Source: an uncultured Flavobacteriaceae bacterium (GTDB lineage: Bacteria; Bacteroidota; Bacteroidia; Flavobacteriales; Flavobacteriaceae). Taken from it: a stretch of DNA of 64,000 nt. Position 1 is the first letter of the stretch, and the number at the start of each line of letters is the position of its first letter. The stretch lies in the NCBI GenBank assembly GCA_947488345.1, contig CANKZQ010000003.1, positions 248,001-312,000 on the forward strand. The letters run 5' to 3'. The position numbers were made by a program, and so were the translations under genes. Below are positions 29,709 to 39,168 of this stretch, one piece after another. The notes below the pieces were generated by a model. The model worked only from the letters and a program-made list of their open reading frames with translations, did not search any database and was not told where the DNA came from.

Positions 29709-30290
29709 ATGAAAAAATTCATTTTTATTTTATTATTTGTATCGTTTGGCATTAGCTACGGTCAAACTGTGACAGAGCAAATAACACTTAATGATGCCGC
29801 GTTGAGTTTGACCAAACAACAAGTCACCTATGACCCAAGCTATTTTTCTATCAAATATCCGAATGGAGATGTACCCAGTGATAAAGGAGTCTGTACAGAT
29901 GTGATCATTCGAGCGTATCGAAAAGTAGGCATTGACTTGCAAAAAGAAGTGCATGAGGATATGAAAGTAAACTTTAGTAAGTATCCGAAAATCTGGGGAC
30001 TCAAAACGACTGATAAAAATATTGACCATCGAAGAGTTCCTAATCTCATGACTTATTTTAAGCGAAAAGGGGTTTCGAAAGCCATTACCAAGAATGCAAA
30101 AGACTATCTGCCGGGAGATGTTGTTGCCTGGAATTTAGGTGGTGGGCTAACACATATAGGTATTGTTGTCAATAAAAAATCTAGCGATGGCAAACGGCAT
30201 TTAATTGTGCATAATATTGGCGCCGGACAAGTACTCGAAGATTGTTTATTCAACTATAAGATTATCGGACATTATACATCCTTAAAATGA
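29709..30290 (+). CDS. DUF1287 secreted protein (NlpC/P60-like fold)
   Basis: This 193-residue exported protein has a signal peptide (about 1-18, SYGQ) and a DUF1287 domain. Conserved elements are GVCTDVIIRAYRKVGIDLQ, with a potential catalytic Cys near residue 62, the HRRVPNL segment, and the PGDVVAWNLGGGLTHIGIVV motif with a likely catalytic His near 147. The Cys-His arrangement resembles cysteine amidases or peptidases of the NlpC/P60 type, so cell-wall or peptide hydrolysis is possible but unproven. Its stop codon overlaps the start of the next, broken gene by ATGA. Confidence 0.87.
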   Translation: MKKFIFILLFVSFGISYGQTVTEQITLNDAALSLTKQQVTYDPSYFSIKYPNGDVPSDKGVCTDVIIRAYRKVGIDLQKEVHEDMKVNFSKYPKIWGLKTTDKNIDHRRVPNLMTYFKRKGVSKAITKNAKDYLPGDVVAWNLGGGLTHIGIVVNKKSSDGKRHLIVHNIGAGQVLEDCLFNYKIIGHYTSLK

Positions 30291-30766
30291 AAAATATACT
30301 ATGTATCATCTCGATCATGCTAAGTCTAACAGTTTTGAGTCAGCATGTCCCAACAAAAAAACAGTTAAAAAAGATTGAAAAACATTCTCAATTATTGACG
30401 GGAAAATGGACATACATAGGTTCATTCAAAAAAGGTAAAAAAATACAGGATCTGTCAGATATCATATTTTTTGATTCAATTGAAAAATTCAAATTGACAG
30501 AAATTGAATTTCAATTGGAGAAAAATGGTAAAGGGAGTTATAAAGAAATATTTGCGAACAGGGAAAACTCCAGAATGAACCTACCTCATGACCCGTAACC
30601 ACAGCTCTTATATAGAAATCGAAAATATATACTTAAAATGAACGAAATGTTCGGGCATTTTTATATTGTTTTCAACATTAAGAAAGACAGACTAATACTG
30701 AAAAGGGAGGATATGGATTTTGAAAAAAGGTATTCTAAAATACTTGAATCAGAGTTGATCGATTAA
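30287..30766 (+). pseudogene. Interrupted small exported protein gene
   Basis: An exported protein starts at the ATG at 30287 with a signal peptide (cleavage near VLSQ) and runs 103 codons to a TAA at 30596-30598. The same frame then continues open for 56 more codons to TAA at 30764, with protein-like content (MNEMFGHFYIVFNIKKDRL). Between about 30570 and 30640 a neighbouring frame reads TRNHSSYIEIENIYLK, which also looks protein-like. So either a nonsense mutation or a pair of compensating frameshifts has broken a gene of about 160 codons. The family is not recognised; small lipocalin-like secreted proteins of this size occur in flavobacteria. A functional shortened 103-residue product remains possible. 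Confidence 0.6.
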
Positions 30767-30770
30767 GGCT

Positions 30771-30836
30771 TTGTCATTCCTGCAAAGGCAGGAATACAGA
30801 AAATAATGAGATCCTGAAACGAATTCAGGGTGACAA
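30771..30836. repeat. Palindromic dispersed intergenic element (REP/MITE-like)
   Basis: A 66-bp element is bounded by TTGTCA and TGACAA inverted ends. It contains two hairpins: ATTCCTGCAAAGGCAGGAAT (30776-30795) and CCTGAAACGAATTCAGG (30813-30829). The first core recurs inverted at 20753-20772. No coding capacity. The form resembles short palindromic elements widespread in Bacteroidota and other genomes. Confidence 0.7.
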
Positions 30837-30855
30837 CCACCGTAATTGTCATTTC

Positions 30856-30871
30856 TTGGCACGCTTCTTGA
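30856..30871 (+). promoter_or_regulatory. Sigma-54-like -24/-12 promoter of the cold-shock gene
   Basis: TTGGCACGCTTCTTGA contains the -24 box TGGCACG followed by exactly four bases and TTGA, one mismatch from the consensus TTGC at -12. Start of transcription would fall near 30883, giving a leader of about 25 nt before the ATG at 30908. The gap of 309 bases from the preceding truncated frame holds the gene remnant, the repeat element and this site. Confidence 0.5.
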
Positions 30872-30907
30872 CTATTACAAAGTAATTATTAATTAAATTA
30901 CAAATAA

Positions 30908-31099
30908 ATGAGTAAAGGAACAGTAAAGTTCTTCAACGATGCCAAAGGATTTGGATTCATCACCGAAGAAGGTTCGAACAAAGAACATTTCGTTCACATT
31001 TCTGGATTAATCGACGAAGTACGCGAAGGCGATGAAGTTGAATTCGATTTAGCAGAAGGAAGAAAAGGATTAAACGCAGTAAACGTAAAAGTTATCTAA
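30908..31099 (+). CDS. Cold-shock domain protein (CspA family)
   Basis: This 63-residue single-domain protein is a nucleic acid chaperone that binds single-stranded RNA and DNA and melts mRNA structure. Both RNP motifs are present: RNP1 as KGFGFIT (residues 13-19) and RNP2 as HFVHIS (about 27-32). It is slightly shorter than the 67-70 residues usual in proteobacteria, as is common in Bacteroidota. The gene is monocistronic, with a sigma-54-like promoter upstream and a strong palindromic terminator downstream. Confidence 0.96.
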   Translation: MSKGTVKFFNDAKGFGFITEEGSNKEHFVHISGLIDEVREGDEVEFDLAEGRKGLNAVNVKVI

Positions 31100-31121
31100 T
31101 ATACAGCATGCGATTTTTTTT

Positions 31122-31151
31122 AAAAGGCCCATCAATATTGATGGGCCTTTT
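31122..31151. terminator. Bidirectional terminator between csp and aldose epimerase genes
   Basis: A perfect 30-bp palindrome with GGCCC/GGGCC arms is flanked by A/T runs on both sides (TTTTTT follows on the plus strand). It can end transcription of both convergent genes. Confidence 0.9.
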
Positions 31152-31156
31152 TTGTT

Positions 31157-31957
31157 TTAATTCTTTACAGGATCTATTGTTATGCTAAACATATCTTTTC
31201 CGCTAGCGAGACTCATATTCGCTTGAGCATATTGCTGCTTAATTACATCAGGAAATTGCGTTATCGGTTCAATACAAAGCATGCTATCTACTTCTGTCCA
31301 TAGCATAAAATTATTAAATCCCTCAGTCGAGATAGCAACAGCATAATTATCAGTATGTATCAACGATAAGTTACTTGACATCAATACAGGATAGGCATCT
31401 GCGCCTGTAACCATAATATGATCTAACCTTATTTCTTTTCCGCTATCACTTTGAACAATACTATCTTGAGAAATTTTAAAAGCAGGATGGTATCCCAACA
31501 TAAAAGGCATACCTGGTGAGGCTTCAATTTCAAATGCTATTTTTAGTACACCTCCACTCAATTCAAATCTTTTTACAAATCTAAAATCATACGGCCAAAA
31601 CACTTCTTTTACCGTCGATTTATCGGGGTACTTCGAGTTCGTTACCTTCCTGTTTTTTGCATATACTTTTTCGTACACCGCAGTGGTTTCGGTATGCTCG
31701 AGCAGCTCATAATCAAGCTCTCTTAACAACCCATGTTGATCTTGAATTGCATCACCATTTGGAGTCAAAATATGGTAATCGTTGCGTTTCAAAGGACCAA
31801 TTACAGGAAACATTTCTGTATCTGTATTTCTCCAACCTTTGTCACCTTTTTGGTGCATAAACTCTCTACCAAATTTTTGGAAACTAACCAATTCGCCCTT
31901 GCTTATTTTAACATGTGAATTATGAATCGAATTGTATAGACTAAGGTCACCTATCAT
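31157..31957 (-). CDS. Aldose 1-epimerase family protein (LacX-like)
   Basis: This 266-residue cytoplasmic protein belongs to the galactose mutarotase-like superfamily and would interconvert alpha and beta anomers of a hexose or hexose phosphate. The conserved residues are visible: HGLLRE (His near residue 75), GYHPAF with the second His (about 155), and the catalytic Glu in CIEPITQFPD near 229. It resembles the LacX/YeaD-like group rather than classical GalM. It follows dnaE on the minus strand after 8 nt, so it may be transcribed with it. Confidence 0.87.
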   Translation of the reverse strand: MIGDLSLYNSIHNSHVKISKGELVSFQKFGREFMHQKGDKGWRNTDTEMFPVIGPLKRNDYHILTPNGDAIQDQHGLLRELDYELLEHTETTAVYEKVYAKNRKVTNSKYPDKSTVKEVFWPYDFRFVKRFELSGGVLKIAFEIEASPGMPFMLGYHPAFKISQDSIVQSDSGKEIRLDHIMVTGADAYPVLMSSNLSLIHTDNYAVAISTEGFNNFMLWTEVDSMLCIEPITQFPDVIKQQYAQANMSLASGKDMFSITIDPVKN

Positions 31958-31965
31958 ATTAGCGT

Positions 31966-34900
31966 TTAGTTCAATTTATATTTTAATTGCTGGGTATCTA
32001 AGGTAGTCAATAATTCTTGCGAAATCTTCACCTTTGAACTACGGCTTGGCATATTTAATTGCATTCTATCTTCAACATCATACACCACAAAATTGAGTAA
32101 ATCTTTGCCTTCATGTTCTTTGATAATGCCTTCTAAAACATCAATTCTTTTTTCGTCAATATCATTAATATTTAACTGTAACGTTATTTTTTTCGCCTGC
32201 GCTTCTAGCACGTCCTGAAGCATTTGTATATGATTGAATTGAATACGCACATCTCCTTCTCTCCATCCCGGTCGTACTGAGATTCGAATGTACAAGAACG
32301 AATTAGGGATCAAGAAATGTTTGAATTTCAAGTAATCTTCACTAAATATTCTAAATTCATGTGCTTCTGAATAATCTTCTATAGTAAAAGCTGCCCAACC
32401 TTTTCCATTTTTAGAAATGCGATGTTGCACATCGGTCACAATACCTCCAATAGTTAAATCTTTATTAAGAATATCTTCGTTATTCGAGAAAGCACTTACT
32501 GGAGCATTACAAAAATATTTCATTTCTACCTTATAATCATCGAGTGGATGTCCTGATATATATATCCCAATTACCTCCTTTTCTTTCGATAATTTCTCCA
32601 TAATTCCCCAAGGTTCACATTCTGGGATTATCGGTTCATCGAATTGTACTTCTGAAGCTTCGCCGAACATTGAAATTTGTGCAGAATTCTTATTCTCTTG
32701 GTATTTATTTCCAAAACGAATTGCTTTTTCAATAAATGTTTGTCCGCGGTCATCCAACTCATAATACTGGGCTCTACTTGTTCCTGTAAAAGAATCGAAA
32801 CCACCAGCCAAGATCAATCCATCAAAGGCTTTTTTATTAGCAGCACGCAGATCTACACGCTTTGTCACATCAAAAATAGATTTATAATTTCCATTTTCTT
32901 TACGCTCTGCAATAATGGCAGCAACGGCATTCGCCCCTACTCCCTTAATAGCACCCATCCCGAAGCGAATCGCACCTTCTTTATTTACAGCAAACTTGTA
33001 AAATGATTCGTTGATATCTGGTCCCAATACTTCGATACCCGCACGTTTACATTCATCCATAAAGAAAGAAACAGATTTGATATCATTCATATTATTTGAC
33101 AGCACTGCCGCCATGTACTCTGCCGGATAATGTGCCTTCAAATAAGCTGTCTGATAAGCGATATACGCATAACAAGTCGAGTGCGATTTGTTAAAGGCAT
33201 AGGCAGCAAAGGCTTCCCAGTCTTTCCATATTTTTTCTAAGGTTTCTTCGGGATGACCATTGCCCTTACCACCTTCAATAAATTTTGGTTTTAATTTCTC
33301 TAGTAGCGCAAAGATCTTTTTCCCCATGGCCTTTCTCAGTACATCGGCTTCACCTTTGGTAAACCCTGCTAACTTCTGTGAGAGCAACATCACTTGCTCT
33401 TGATATACCGTTACTCCATAGGTTTCCTTTAGGTATTCTTCCATTTCTGGAAGGTCATACTCGATCGCTTCGATTCCGTGTTTACGCTGAATAAAAAGCG
33501 GAATATATTCCATAGGTCCCGGTCGATACAAGGCATTCATGGCAATCAAATCGGCAAACTCAGTCGGCTTTAAATGCTTCATATGCTTCTGCATTCCTGG
33601 AGATTCATACTGAAAAATACCAACCGTTTCTCCACGTTGAAAGAGCTCATACGTTTTTGTATCGTCGAGCGGAAAGGAATCTGGCTCTAAGTCAACATCG
33701 TGCAAGGCTTTAACAATCTTGACCGTATCTTTAATAAGCGTTAAGGTTTTTAAACCCAAGAAATCCATTTTCAGTAACCCTGCGTCCTCTACGACATTAT
33801 TATCAAACTGAGTGACATATAGATCTGAGTCTTTTGCGGTTGCCACCGGAATCAAATTGGTAATATCCTCTGGTGTAATGATAACACCACAGGCATGTGT
33901 ACCTGTATTTCGTACCGAACCTTCTAGTGCTACAGCTTGACGAATCATCGAGGCTTCTGGCCCTTGTCCTTCTGCCAAATTACGCAACTCATTTACATTG
34001 AGTATTTCGTCTTTTCGGAGTTCTTTGATCTTAGCAATGCTCTTAGCATCTTCGCCAAAAATAGTTTTAAGTTTCGTATTCGGAATTAACTTCGCAATTC
34101 TGTCAGCATCATGCAATGGTAAATCGAGCACACGAGAAGTATCTCGAATCGAAGACTTGGCCGCCATGGTACCATAGGTAATAATTTGCGCTACCTGGTT
34201 TGCTCCATATTTATCAATTACATAATCGATTACTCGCTGACGTCCTTCATCATCAAAATCAATATCAATATCGGGTAATGACACACGATCTGGATTTAAG
34301 AAACGCTCGAAAAGCAGGTCGTATTTAATTGGATCAATATTGGTAATTTGTAAACAATACGCCACTACCGAACCTGCCGCCGAACCACGACCTGGTCCAA
34401 CGGAAACATCCATTTCTCTAGCCTTCGCTATAAAATCTTGAACAATCAAAAAATAACCAGGATAACCTGTATTTTCAATGACACTCAATTCAAAATCTAA
34501 CCGCTCAATGGTTTCTTCATTTAGTTCACCATAGCGATCCTTGGCTCCTTCATAGGTTAAGTGTTTTAAATACGCATTCTCACCGCGCTTTCCACCATCT
34601 TCTTCATCTTCGATATGTACAAATTGCTCTGGGATCTCAAACTTGGGTAATAACACATCTCTCGCCAAGGTAAAAGGCTCAATTTTATCAACGATTTCTT
34701 GAATATTAAGTATCGCTTCCGGAATATGCTGAAATAAGGTTTTCATTTCTTCCTGGCTCTTAAAATAATACTCTTCGTTCTCTAAGCCATATCGAAACCC
34801 TCTACCTCTACCTTTGGGTGTTGCTATTTTTTCACCTTCCTTAACGCATAACAAAATATCATGCGACTCTGCATCTTCTCTGTTAATATAGAAGGTATTA

Positions 34901-36279
34901 TTGGCCGCTACTAGTTTCACATCATGATCTTTCGAAAACTGCACGATGGTAGTATTCACATGTTGCTCATTTTCTTGCTTGTGATCATTTAACTCTAAGT
35001 AGAAATCATCTTTAAAAGTTTCTTTCCACCAAAGCAAAGCTTCTTCTGCTTGTTTCTCGCCAACATTTAAAATTTTACTTGGTATTTCTCCGTAAATATT
35101 TCCGCTTAAAGCGATGATATCCTCTTTATACTGCTCAATAATCTTTTTATCAATTCTCGGAACATAATAGAAACCATCGATATAAGCTATCGAAGCCATT
35201 TTTGCGAGATTGTAATACCCTTTTTTATTCTTGGCGAGTAATACAATTTGATATCCATTGTCTTTCGACGATTTATTTTGATGGTCTTCGCAGACATTGA
35301 ATTCACATCCAACAATTGGTTTAATAGGAGTTTCACTGTCTTTATTATACTTTAAAACTTCTTTCACAAAGTTAAAAGCTCCCATCATATTGCCTGTATC
35401 AGTTAAGGCTACAGCGGGCATGTTATAATCGACAGCGGCTTTTACCAAATTTGGGATGCTCGATGTCGATTGTAAAATCGAAAATTGCGAATGGTTATGT
35501 AAATGCGAGAACTGCGCTTTAGCTAAATCATCACTAGAAACATGAGTGATGTTTGTGCCAACGGTCTCTGAAACTTTCTTTTTGAGTTTCGCACTTTCTT
35601 TTTTGAGATTGGTATGCGTTAAACCAATTAATTGTATTTCTTGAGGATTCTCAGCCTCAAAATTTTTGAAGTGCTCTTCGTTGACATCTAGCTCTTCTTT
35701 GGTATAGACCCTTTGACGAATCAATTCTAAGAAGCAACGTGTCGTTGCCTCTACATCGGCCGTCGCATTATGTGCTTCTGCAAACGGGACTTTAAACAGA
35801 TGCTCATGCAATTCTGTTAAGGTCGGCAATTTAAACCGTCCACCCCGTCCACCTGGTAACTGACATAGTTGCGCTGTCTTTTCAGTACAGGTGTCTAAAA
35901 CAGGAAGATCATTTAGTTTCGTTTCGGTACCAGCACGGTAATATTCGCAGCCCATAATATTCAAATCGAAACCTACATTTTGGCCAACCACAAAATCTGT
36001 CTTTGCCAACGCTTCATTGAACAAGTCAAGTACCGTTGCTAAGTCTTCTCCTTTTTCTTGAGCTAGCTGAGTAGAAATACCATGAATTTGCTCAGAATCA
36101 TAGGGAATATTGAAACCTTCAGGCTTGATTAAAAAATCTTGATGCTCTACAAGGGCTCCATATTTATCATGTAATTGCCAAGCAATCTGAACACAACGAG
36201 GCCAATTATTGGTATCCGTTATTGGTGCGTTCCAGCTTTTGGGTAAACCTGTAGTTTCCGTGTCAAATATGAGGTACAT
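31966..36279 (-). CDS. dnaE: DNA polymerase III alpha subunit fused to N-terminal 3'-5' exonuclease
   Basis: This 1437-residue replicative polymerase synthesises chromosomal DNA. In order it contains a DEDD-type proofreading exonuclease domain (about 1-200; FDTETTG with Asp6 and Glu8, [10 protein letters not shown] near 170), a PHP domain (from about 255, HLHNHSQFS), the polymerase core with the catalytic PDIDIDFDD motif near residue 668 and RPGPMEYIP, a helix-hairpin-helix region and a C-terminal OB fold ([11 protein letters not shown] onward). Most DnaE proteins lack the first domain and use a separate DnaQ. The frame is continuous across the junction, so the fusion is real in this sequence. 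Upstream lies kdsB on the same strand. Confidence 0.97.
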   Translation of the reverse strand: MYLIFDTETTGLPKSWNAPITDTNNWPRCVQIAWQLHDKYGALVEHQDFLIKPEGFNIPYDSEQIHGISTQLAQEKGEDLATVLDLFNEALAKTDFVVGQNVGFDLNIMGCEYYRAGTETKLNDLPVLDTCTEKTAQLCQLPGGRGGRFKLPTLTELHEHLFKVPFAEAHNATADVEATTRCFLELIRQRVYTKEELDVNEEHFKNFEAENPQEIQLIGLTHTNLKKESAKLKKKVSETVGTNITHVSSDDLAKAQFSHLHNHSQFSILQSTSSIPNLVKAAVDYNMPAVALTDTGNMMGAFNFVKEVLKYNKDSETPIKPIVGCEFNVCEDHQNKSSKDNGYQIVLLAKNKKGYYNLAKMASIAYIDGFYYVPRIDKKIIEQYKEDIIALSGNIYGEIPSKILNVGEKQAEEALLWWKETFKDDFYLELNDHKQENEQHVNTTIVQFSKDHDVKLVAANNTFYINREDAESHDILLCVKEGEKIATPKGRGRGFRYGLENEEYYFKSQEEMKTLFQHIPEAILNIQEIVDKIEPFTLARDVLLPKFEIPEQFVHIEDEEDGGKRGENAYLKHLTYEGAKDRYGELNEETIERLDFELSVIENTGYPGYFLIVQDFIAKAREMDVSVGPGRGSAAGSVVAYCLQITNIDPIKYDLLFERFLNPDRVSLPDIDIDFDDEGRQRVIDYVIDKYGANQVAQIITYGTMAAKSSIRDTSRVLDLPLHDADRIAKLIPNTKLKTIFGEDAKSIAKIKELRKDEILNVNELRNLAEGQGPEASMIRQAVALEGSVRNTGTHACGVIITPEDITNLIPVATAKDSDLYVTQFDNNVVEDAGLLKMDFLGLKTLTLIKDTVKIVKALHDVDLEPDSFPLDDTKTYELFQRGETVGIFQYESPGMQKHMKHLKPTEFADLIAMNALYRPGPMEYIPLFIQRKHGIEAIEYDLPEMEEYLKETYGVTVYQEQVMLLSQKLAGFTKGEADVLRKAMGKKIFALLEKLKPKFIEGGKGNGHPEETLEKIWKDWEAFAAYAFNKSHSTCYAYIAYQTAYLKAHYPAEYMAAVLSNNMNDIKSVSFFMDECKRAGIEVLGPDINESFYKFAVNKEGAIRFGMGAIKGVGANAVAAIIAERKENGNYKSIFDVTKRVDLRAANKKAFDGLILAGGFDSFTGTSRAQYYELDDRGQTFIEKAIRFGNKYQENKNSAQISMFGEASEVQFDEPIIPECEPWGIMEKLSKEKEVIGIYISGHPLDDYKVEMKYFCNAPVSAFSNNEDILNKDLTIGGIVTDVQHRISKNGKGWAAFTIEDYSEAHEFRIFSEDYLKFKHFLIPNSFLYIRISVRPGWREGDVRIQFNHIQMLQDVLEAQAKKITLQLNINDIDEKRIDVLEGIIKEHEGKDLLNFVVYDVEDRMQLNMPSRSSKVKISQELLTTLDTQQLKYKLN

Positions 36280-36388
36280 TGCTGCTAAAATTAGGAACTT
36301 TAAAAGTACTTATTTAGTGCTCTTTTAAACCGAGATAAGACCTGTTTTTATTAACAAAAATCGAAAATCGTTTATAACTTTAAGAAAG

Positions 36389-37147
36389 TCATTTTTGTTT
36401 GGATAGCACTATCTTTCGAACTTTTTCTAAATCGGCTTGGGTGTCAACACCAATGGTCTTAGTATCCGTAATTTCAATTGTTATTTTCTTACCATTTTCT
36501 AGCCATCGATTTTGCTCTAGCGATTCAGCAACTTCCAATGAAGTTTGCTGTAAGCTTGCAAAAGCAACTAATGATTGAGGTTTAAATGCATACATTCCTA
36601 TATGCTTATAAAAAGTATGCTTCTTCTGCCATTCACTTTTATCGGCATCACGCACATATGGGATCACTGAACGACTAAAATATAAAGCATTCTTCATTTT
36701 ATCAAAAGTAACGAAGACTCCATCATTTTCGACGACGTTTTCTGTTTCTTTCACGGGTATCACCAAGGTTGCCATTCTGGTCGTTCGTTTATCAAAACAT
36801 GAGATAAGCAAACGAATCTGTTCTGGGTCTAAAAGCGGTTCATCACCTTGAATGTTTACGACGATATCAAATTTTACATCACGCCGTTTCTTGTATACAC
36901 GATAGGCTTCTAAACATCTATTGGTACCTGTATTATGATCTGGTGAAGTCATAACTACATCACCACCAAAATCTTTTACTGCTTTCACAATACGTTCATC
37001 ATCAGTTGCAATCACCACATGTTCTAGTATTTTTTTGGCTTGCTCATAGACCAATTGTATCATCGGTTTCCCGCAAATATCCAATAAAGGCTTTCCTTCA
37101 AGTCGAGTTGAACCATAGCGCGCAGGGATGATACCAAGAACATTCAT
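36389..37147 (-). CDS. kdsB: 3-deoxy-manno-octulosonate cytidylyltransferase
   Basis: KdsB activates KDO with CTP to form CMP-KDO for lipopolysaccharide inner-core synthesis in the cytoplasm. The 252-residue protein starts MNVLGIIPARYGSTRLEGKPL, the nucleotide-binding signature of the family, and has NIQGDEPLLDP near residue 97 that binds metal and substrate. The ATG at 37147 matches the family start; an in-frame start 17 codons upstream adds residues with no family counterpart. It precedes dnaE by 109 nt. Confidence 0.95.
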   Translation of the reverse strand: MNVLGIIPARYGSTRLEGKPLLDICGKPMIQLVYEQAKKILEHVVIATDDERIVKAVKDFGGDVVMTSPDHNTGTNRCLEAYRVYKKRRDVKFDIVVNIQGDEPLLDPEQIRLLISCFDKRTTRMATLVIPVKETENVVENDGVFVTFDKMKNALYFSRSVIPYVRDADKSEWQKKHTFYKHIGMYAFKPQSLVAFASLQQTSLEVAESLEQNRWLENGKKITIEITDTKTIGVDTQADLEKVRKIVLSKQK

Positions 37148-37267
37148 AAGCAAAAATTTTAAGCAAATATCGGCAATTTTTACTATACTATGAGTCAAGC
37201 TATTTTGACCATCTTTGTCCGATATATAAATATTAGATTATTAGTGTTTTATATTCAAAAAACTTCC

Positions 37268-37275
37268 TATATTTG
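37268..37275 (+). promoter_or_regulatory. Candidate -7 promoter element of rpsP
   Basis: TATATTTG fits TAnnTTTG and lies 69 nt before the rpsP ATG. No exact -33 TTTG is seen at the usual distance. Confidence 0.5.
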
Positions 37276-37344
37276 CGCCCACTTAATACGAGATATTAGG
37301 AACTATTAATAACCAAGGTCGTGTACCTTAAAAATTAACAAAGA

Positions 37345-37854
37345 ATGTCAGTAAAAATTAGATTACAAAGACACGGTAAAAAAGGAAAACCATTTTATTG
37401 GATCGTAGCCGCAGATTCACGTGTAAAAAGAGATGGTAAATTATTAGAAAAATTAGGTACGTACAACCCTAACACAAATCCGGCAACAATCGATTTAGAT
37501 GTTGATGGTGCTGTAAAATGGTTACAAAACGGAGCACAACCTACAGATACTGCGAAAGCAATTTTATCTTATAAAGGTGCGATGTTAAAAAATCATTTAG
37601 CTGGTGGAGTACGTAAAGGTGCTTTAACTGAAGAGCAAGCAGAAGAGAAATTTAATGCTTGGTTAGAAGAAAAGACTGGTAAAGTTGCAGCGAAAGTGGA
37701 GGGCTTATCAAAAGCTAAAGCCGATGCAGATGCAAAAATTTTAGCTGCCGAAAAAGAAGTAAATGAAGCTCGTAAAGCTGTAGCTGTTGAGGCTCCTGCT
37801 GAAGAAGCTGTAGAAGCTGCTGCCGATGCTGAAGTTTCTAACGAAGAAGAATAA
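37345..37854 (+). CDS. rpsP: Ribosomal protein bS16 with long C-terminal extension
   Basis: bS16 is a structural protein of the 30S subunit. The first 80 or so residues are the conserved domain (MSVKIRLQRHGKKGKPFYWIV, KLGTYNPNTNP, GAQPTDTAK). The remaining roughly 85 residues are Ala/Glu/Lys-rich and probably helical and disordered, ending VSNEEE, an extension typical of Bacteroidota S16. Total length is 169 residues against about 82 in E. coli. A terminator hairpin follows 27 nt after the stop codon, ahead of rimM. Confidence 0.97.
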   Translation: MSVKIRLQRHGKKGKPFYWIVAADSRVKRDGKLLEKLGTYNPNTNPATIDLDVDGAVKWLQNGAQPTDTAKAILSYKGAMLKNHLAGGVRKGALTEEQAEEKFNAWLEEKTGKVAAKVEGLSKAKADADAKILAAEKEVNEARKAVAVEAPAEEAVEAAADAEVSNEEE

Positions 37855-37881
37855 AAATTTATTTTTTTATTATAAATTGAA

Positions 37882-37907
37882 CCTGACAATGAGAATTGTC
37901 AGGTTTT
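37882..37907 (+). terminator. Intrinsic terminator between rpsP and rimM
   Basis: CCTGACAA and TTGTCAGG form an eight-bp stem (37882-37903) followed by TTTTTT. It would end or attenuate the rpsP transcript before rimM. An in-frame TTG at 37896 for rimM lies inside the hairpin, which argues against that start. Confidence 0.85.
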
Positions 37908-37922
37908 TTATTTCAAAGACAG

Positions 37923-38456
37923 ATGCAAAAAAAAGATTGTTTTTATCTCGGTAAGATTGTAACAAAATATAGTTTCAGAGGAGAACTTGTCATCAAACTA
38001 GATACAGATGAACCTGAGTTATATGCGAATATGGATGCGATTTTTATTGAAATGGGCAGTAACTTAGTGCCTTTTTTCATAGAGCGTAGCTTGTTACAAA
38101 AGGGCAATCAATTGCGCGTAAAATTTGAAGACGTTGACTCTGAAAATGATGCTAATGTTTTATTGAAATTAGATGTCTACCTGCCATTAAACTTGCTTCC
38201 AAAACTGGAAGGAAATAAGTTCTATTATCACGAAGTTATTGGATTTACCTTAGCGGATACTAATCATGGCAATGTTGGCACCATAGTAGGCATCAATGAT
38301 TCTACTGCACAACCTTTATTTGAAGTTAAAAAGGGAAATATTGAAATTCTGATTCCTATGATCGACGATTTCATCAAGAAGGTAGATCGTAAAAATAAAA
38401 CAGTCCTCGTTGAAACACCTGAAGGATTGATCGAAATGTATCTCAATAATGAGTAA
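37923..38456 (+). CDS. rimM: 16S rRNA processing protein RimM
   Basis: RimM assists late maturation of the 30S subunit by binding uS19 near the head domain. The 177-residue protein has the N-terminal RimM barrel (CFYLGKIVTKYSFRGELVIKLDTD) and a C-terminal PRC-barrel (FYYHEVIGFTLAD, then EILIPMIDDFIKKVDRKNKTV). The ATG at 37923 gives the usual family start. It follows rpsP, the conserved order in many bacteria, and overlaps the next methyltransferase gene by 8 nt. Confidence 0.95.
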   Translation: MQKKDCFYLGKIVTKYSFRGELVIKLDTDEPELYANMDAIFIEMGSNLVPFFIERSLLQKGNQLRVKFEDVDSENDANVLLKLDVYLPLNLLPKLEGNKFYYHEVIGFTLADTNHGNVGTIVGINDSTAQPLFEVKKGNIEILIPMIDDFIKKVDRKNKTVLVETPEGLIEMYLNNE

Positions 38457-39165
38457 TAAACCGTTTATTTTTAAAGAGTTTACTGTCAATCAAGACAAAT
38501 GCGCGATGAAAATTGGTACTGATGGGGTATTACTAGGAGCTTGGACACCCACTCATCATGAACCAAACTCGATTTTAGATATTGGCACAGGTACTGGTGT
38601 GATCGCCTTACAATTAGCGCAACGCACGGATGCAGAAACCATAGATGCTCTAGAAATTGATGATAATGCCCACGAGCAAGCCGTTGAAAATTTCGAAAAC
38701 TCGCATTGGGGAGATCGACTCTTTTGTTATCACGCTTCATTAGCATTATTCACCGAGGAAATTGATGATACCTACGATTTGATTGTTAGTAATCCACCAT
38801 TTTATACTGATGACTTCGAATCTGATAACGAAGAGAGGAATAGAGCACGCTTTACCTCTTCGATGTCTTTTGAAACACTTCTATTGTCTGTTTCTCAATT
38901 GTTATCTCAAGAAGGTCTTTTTTCTGTAATTATTCCATTCAAAGAAGAGCAACCATTCATGGCAATAGCTAAGAAGGTCAATTTGCATCCAACGCGTATT
39001 TGTCGCGTAAAAGGACATGCCGCTTCTGCGACGAAACGCAGTCTCTTGACATTCAGTTTCCGCGAAAGCGAACCAGAAATTACCACATTAATTATTGAAA
39101 CTGCAAGACATCAATACACTAAAGACTATGTAGATTTAGTGCAGGATTTTTACCTCAAAATGTAA
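38449..39165 (+). CDS. trmN6: tRNA1(Val) (adenine37-N6)-methyltransferase
   Basis: This 238-residue SAM-dependent enzyme (TrmN6/YfiC) methylates N6 of adenine 37 in tRNA1(Val). The SAM-binding motif I is LDIGTGTGVIALQLA (about residues 42-56), motif II has the acidic ALEIDDNA, and the catalytic motif IV is SNPPFY near 113. The N-terminal GTDGVLLGAW segment is also diagnostic. It overlaps rimM by 8 nt, so translation is probably coupled. It is convergent with the BASS transporter gene, with only 3 nt between stop codons. Confidence 0.92.
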   Translation: MSNKPFIFKEFTVNQDKCAMKIGTDGVLLGAWTPTHHEPNSILDIGTGTGVIALQLAQRTDAETIDALEIDDNAHEQAVENFENSHWGDRLFCYHASLALFTEEIDDTYDLIVSNPPFYTDDFESDNEERNRARFTSSMSFETLLLSVSQLLSQEGLFSVIIPFKEEQPFMAIAKKVNLHPTRICRVKGHAASATKRSLLTFSFRESEPEITTLIIETARHQYTKDYVDLVQDFYLKM

Positions 39166-39168
39166 CCG

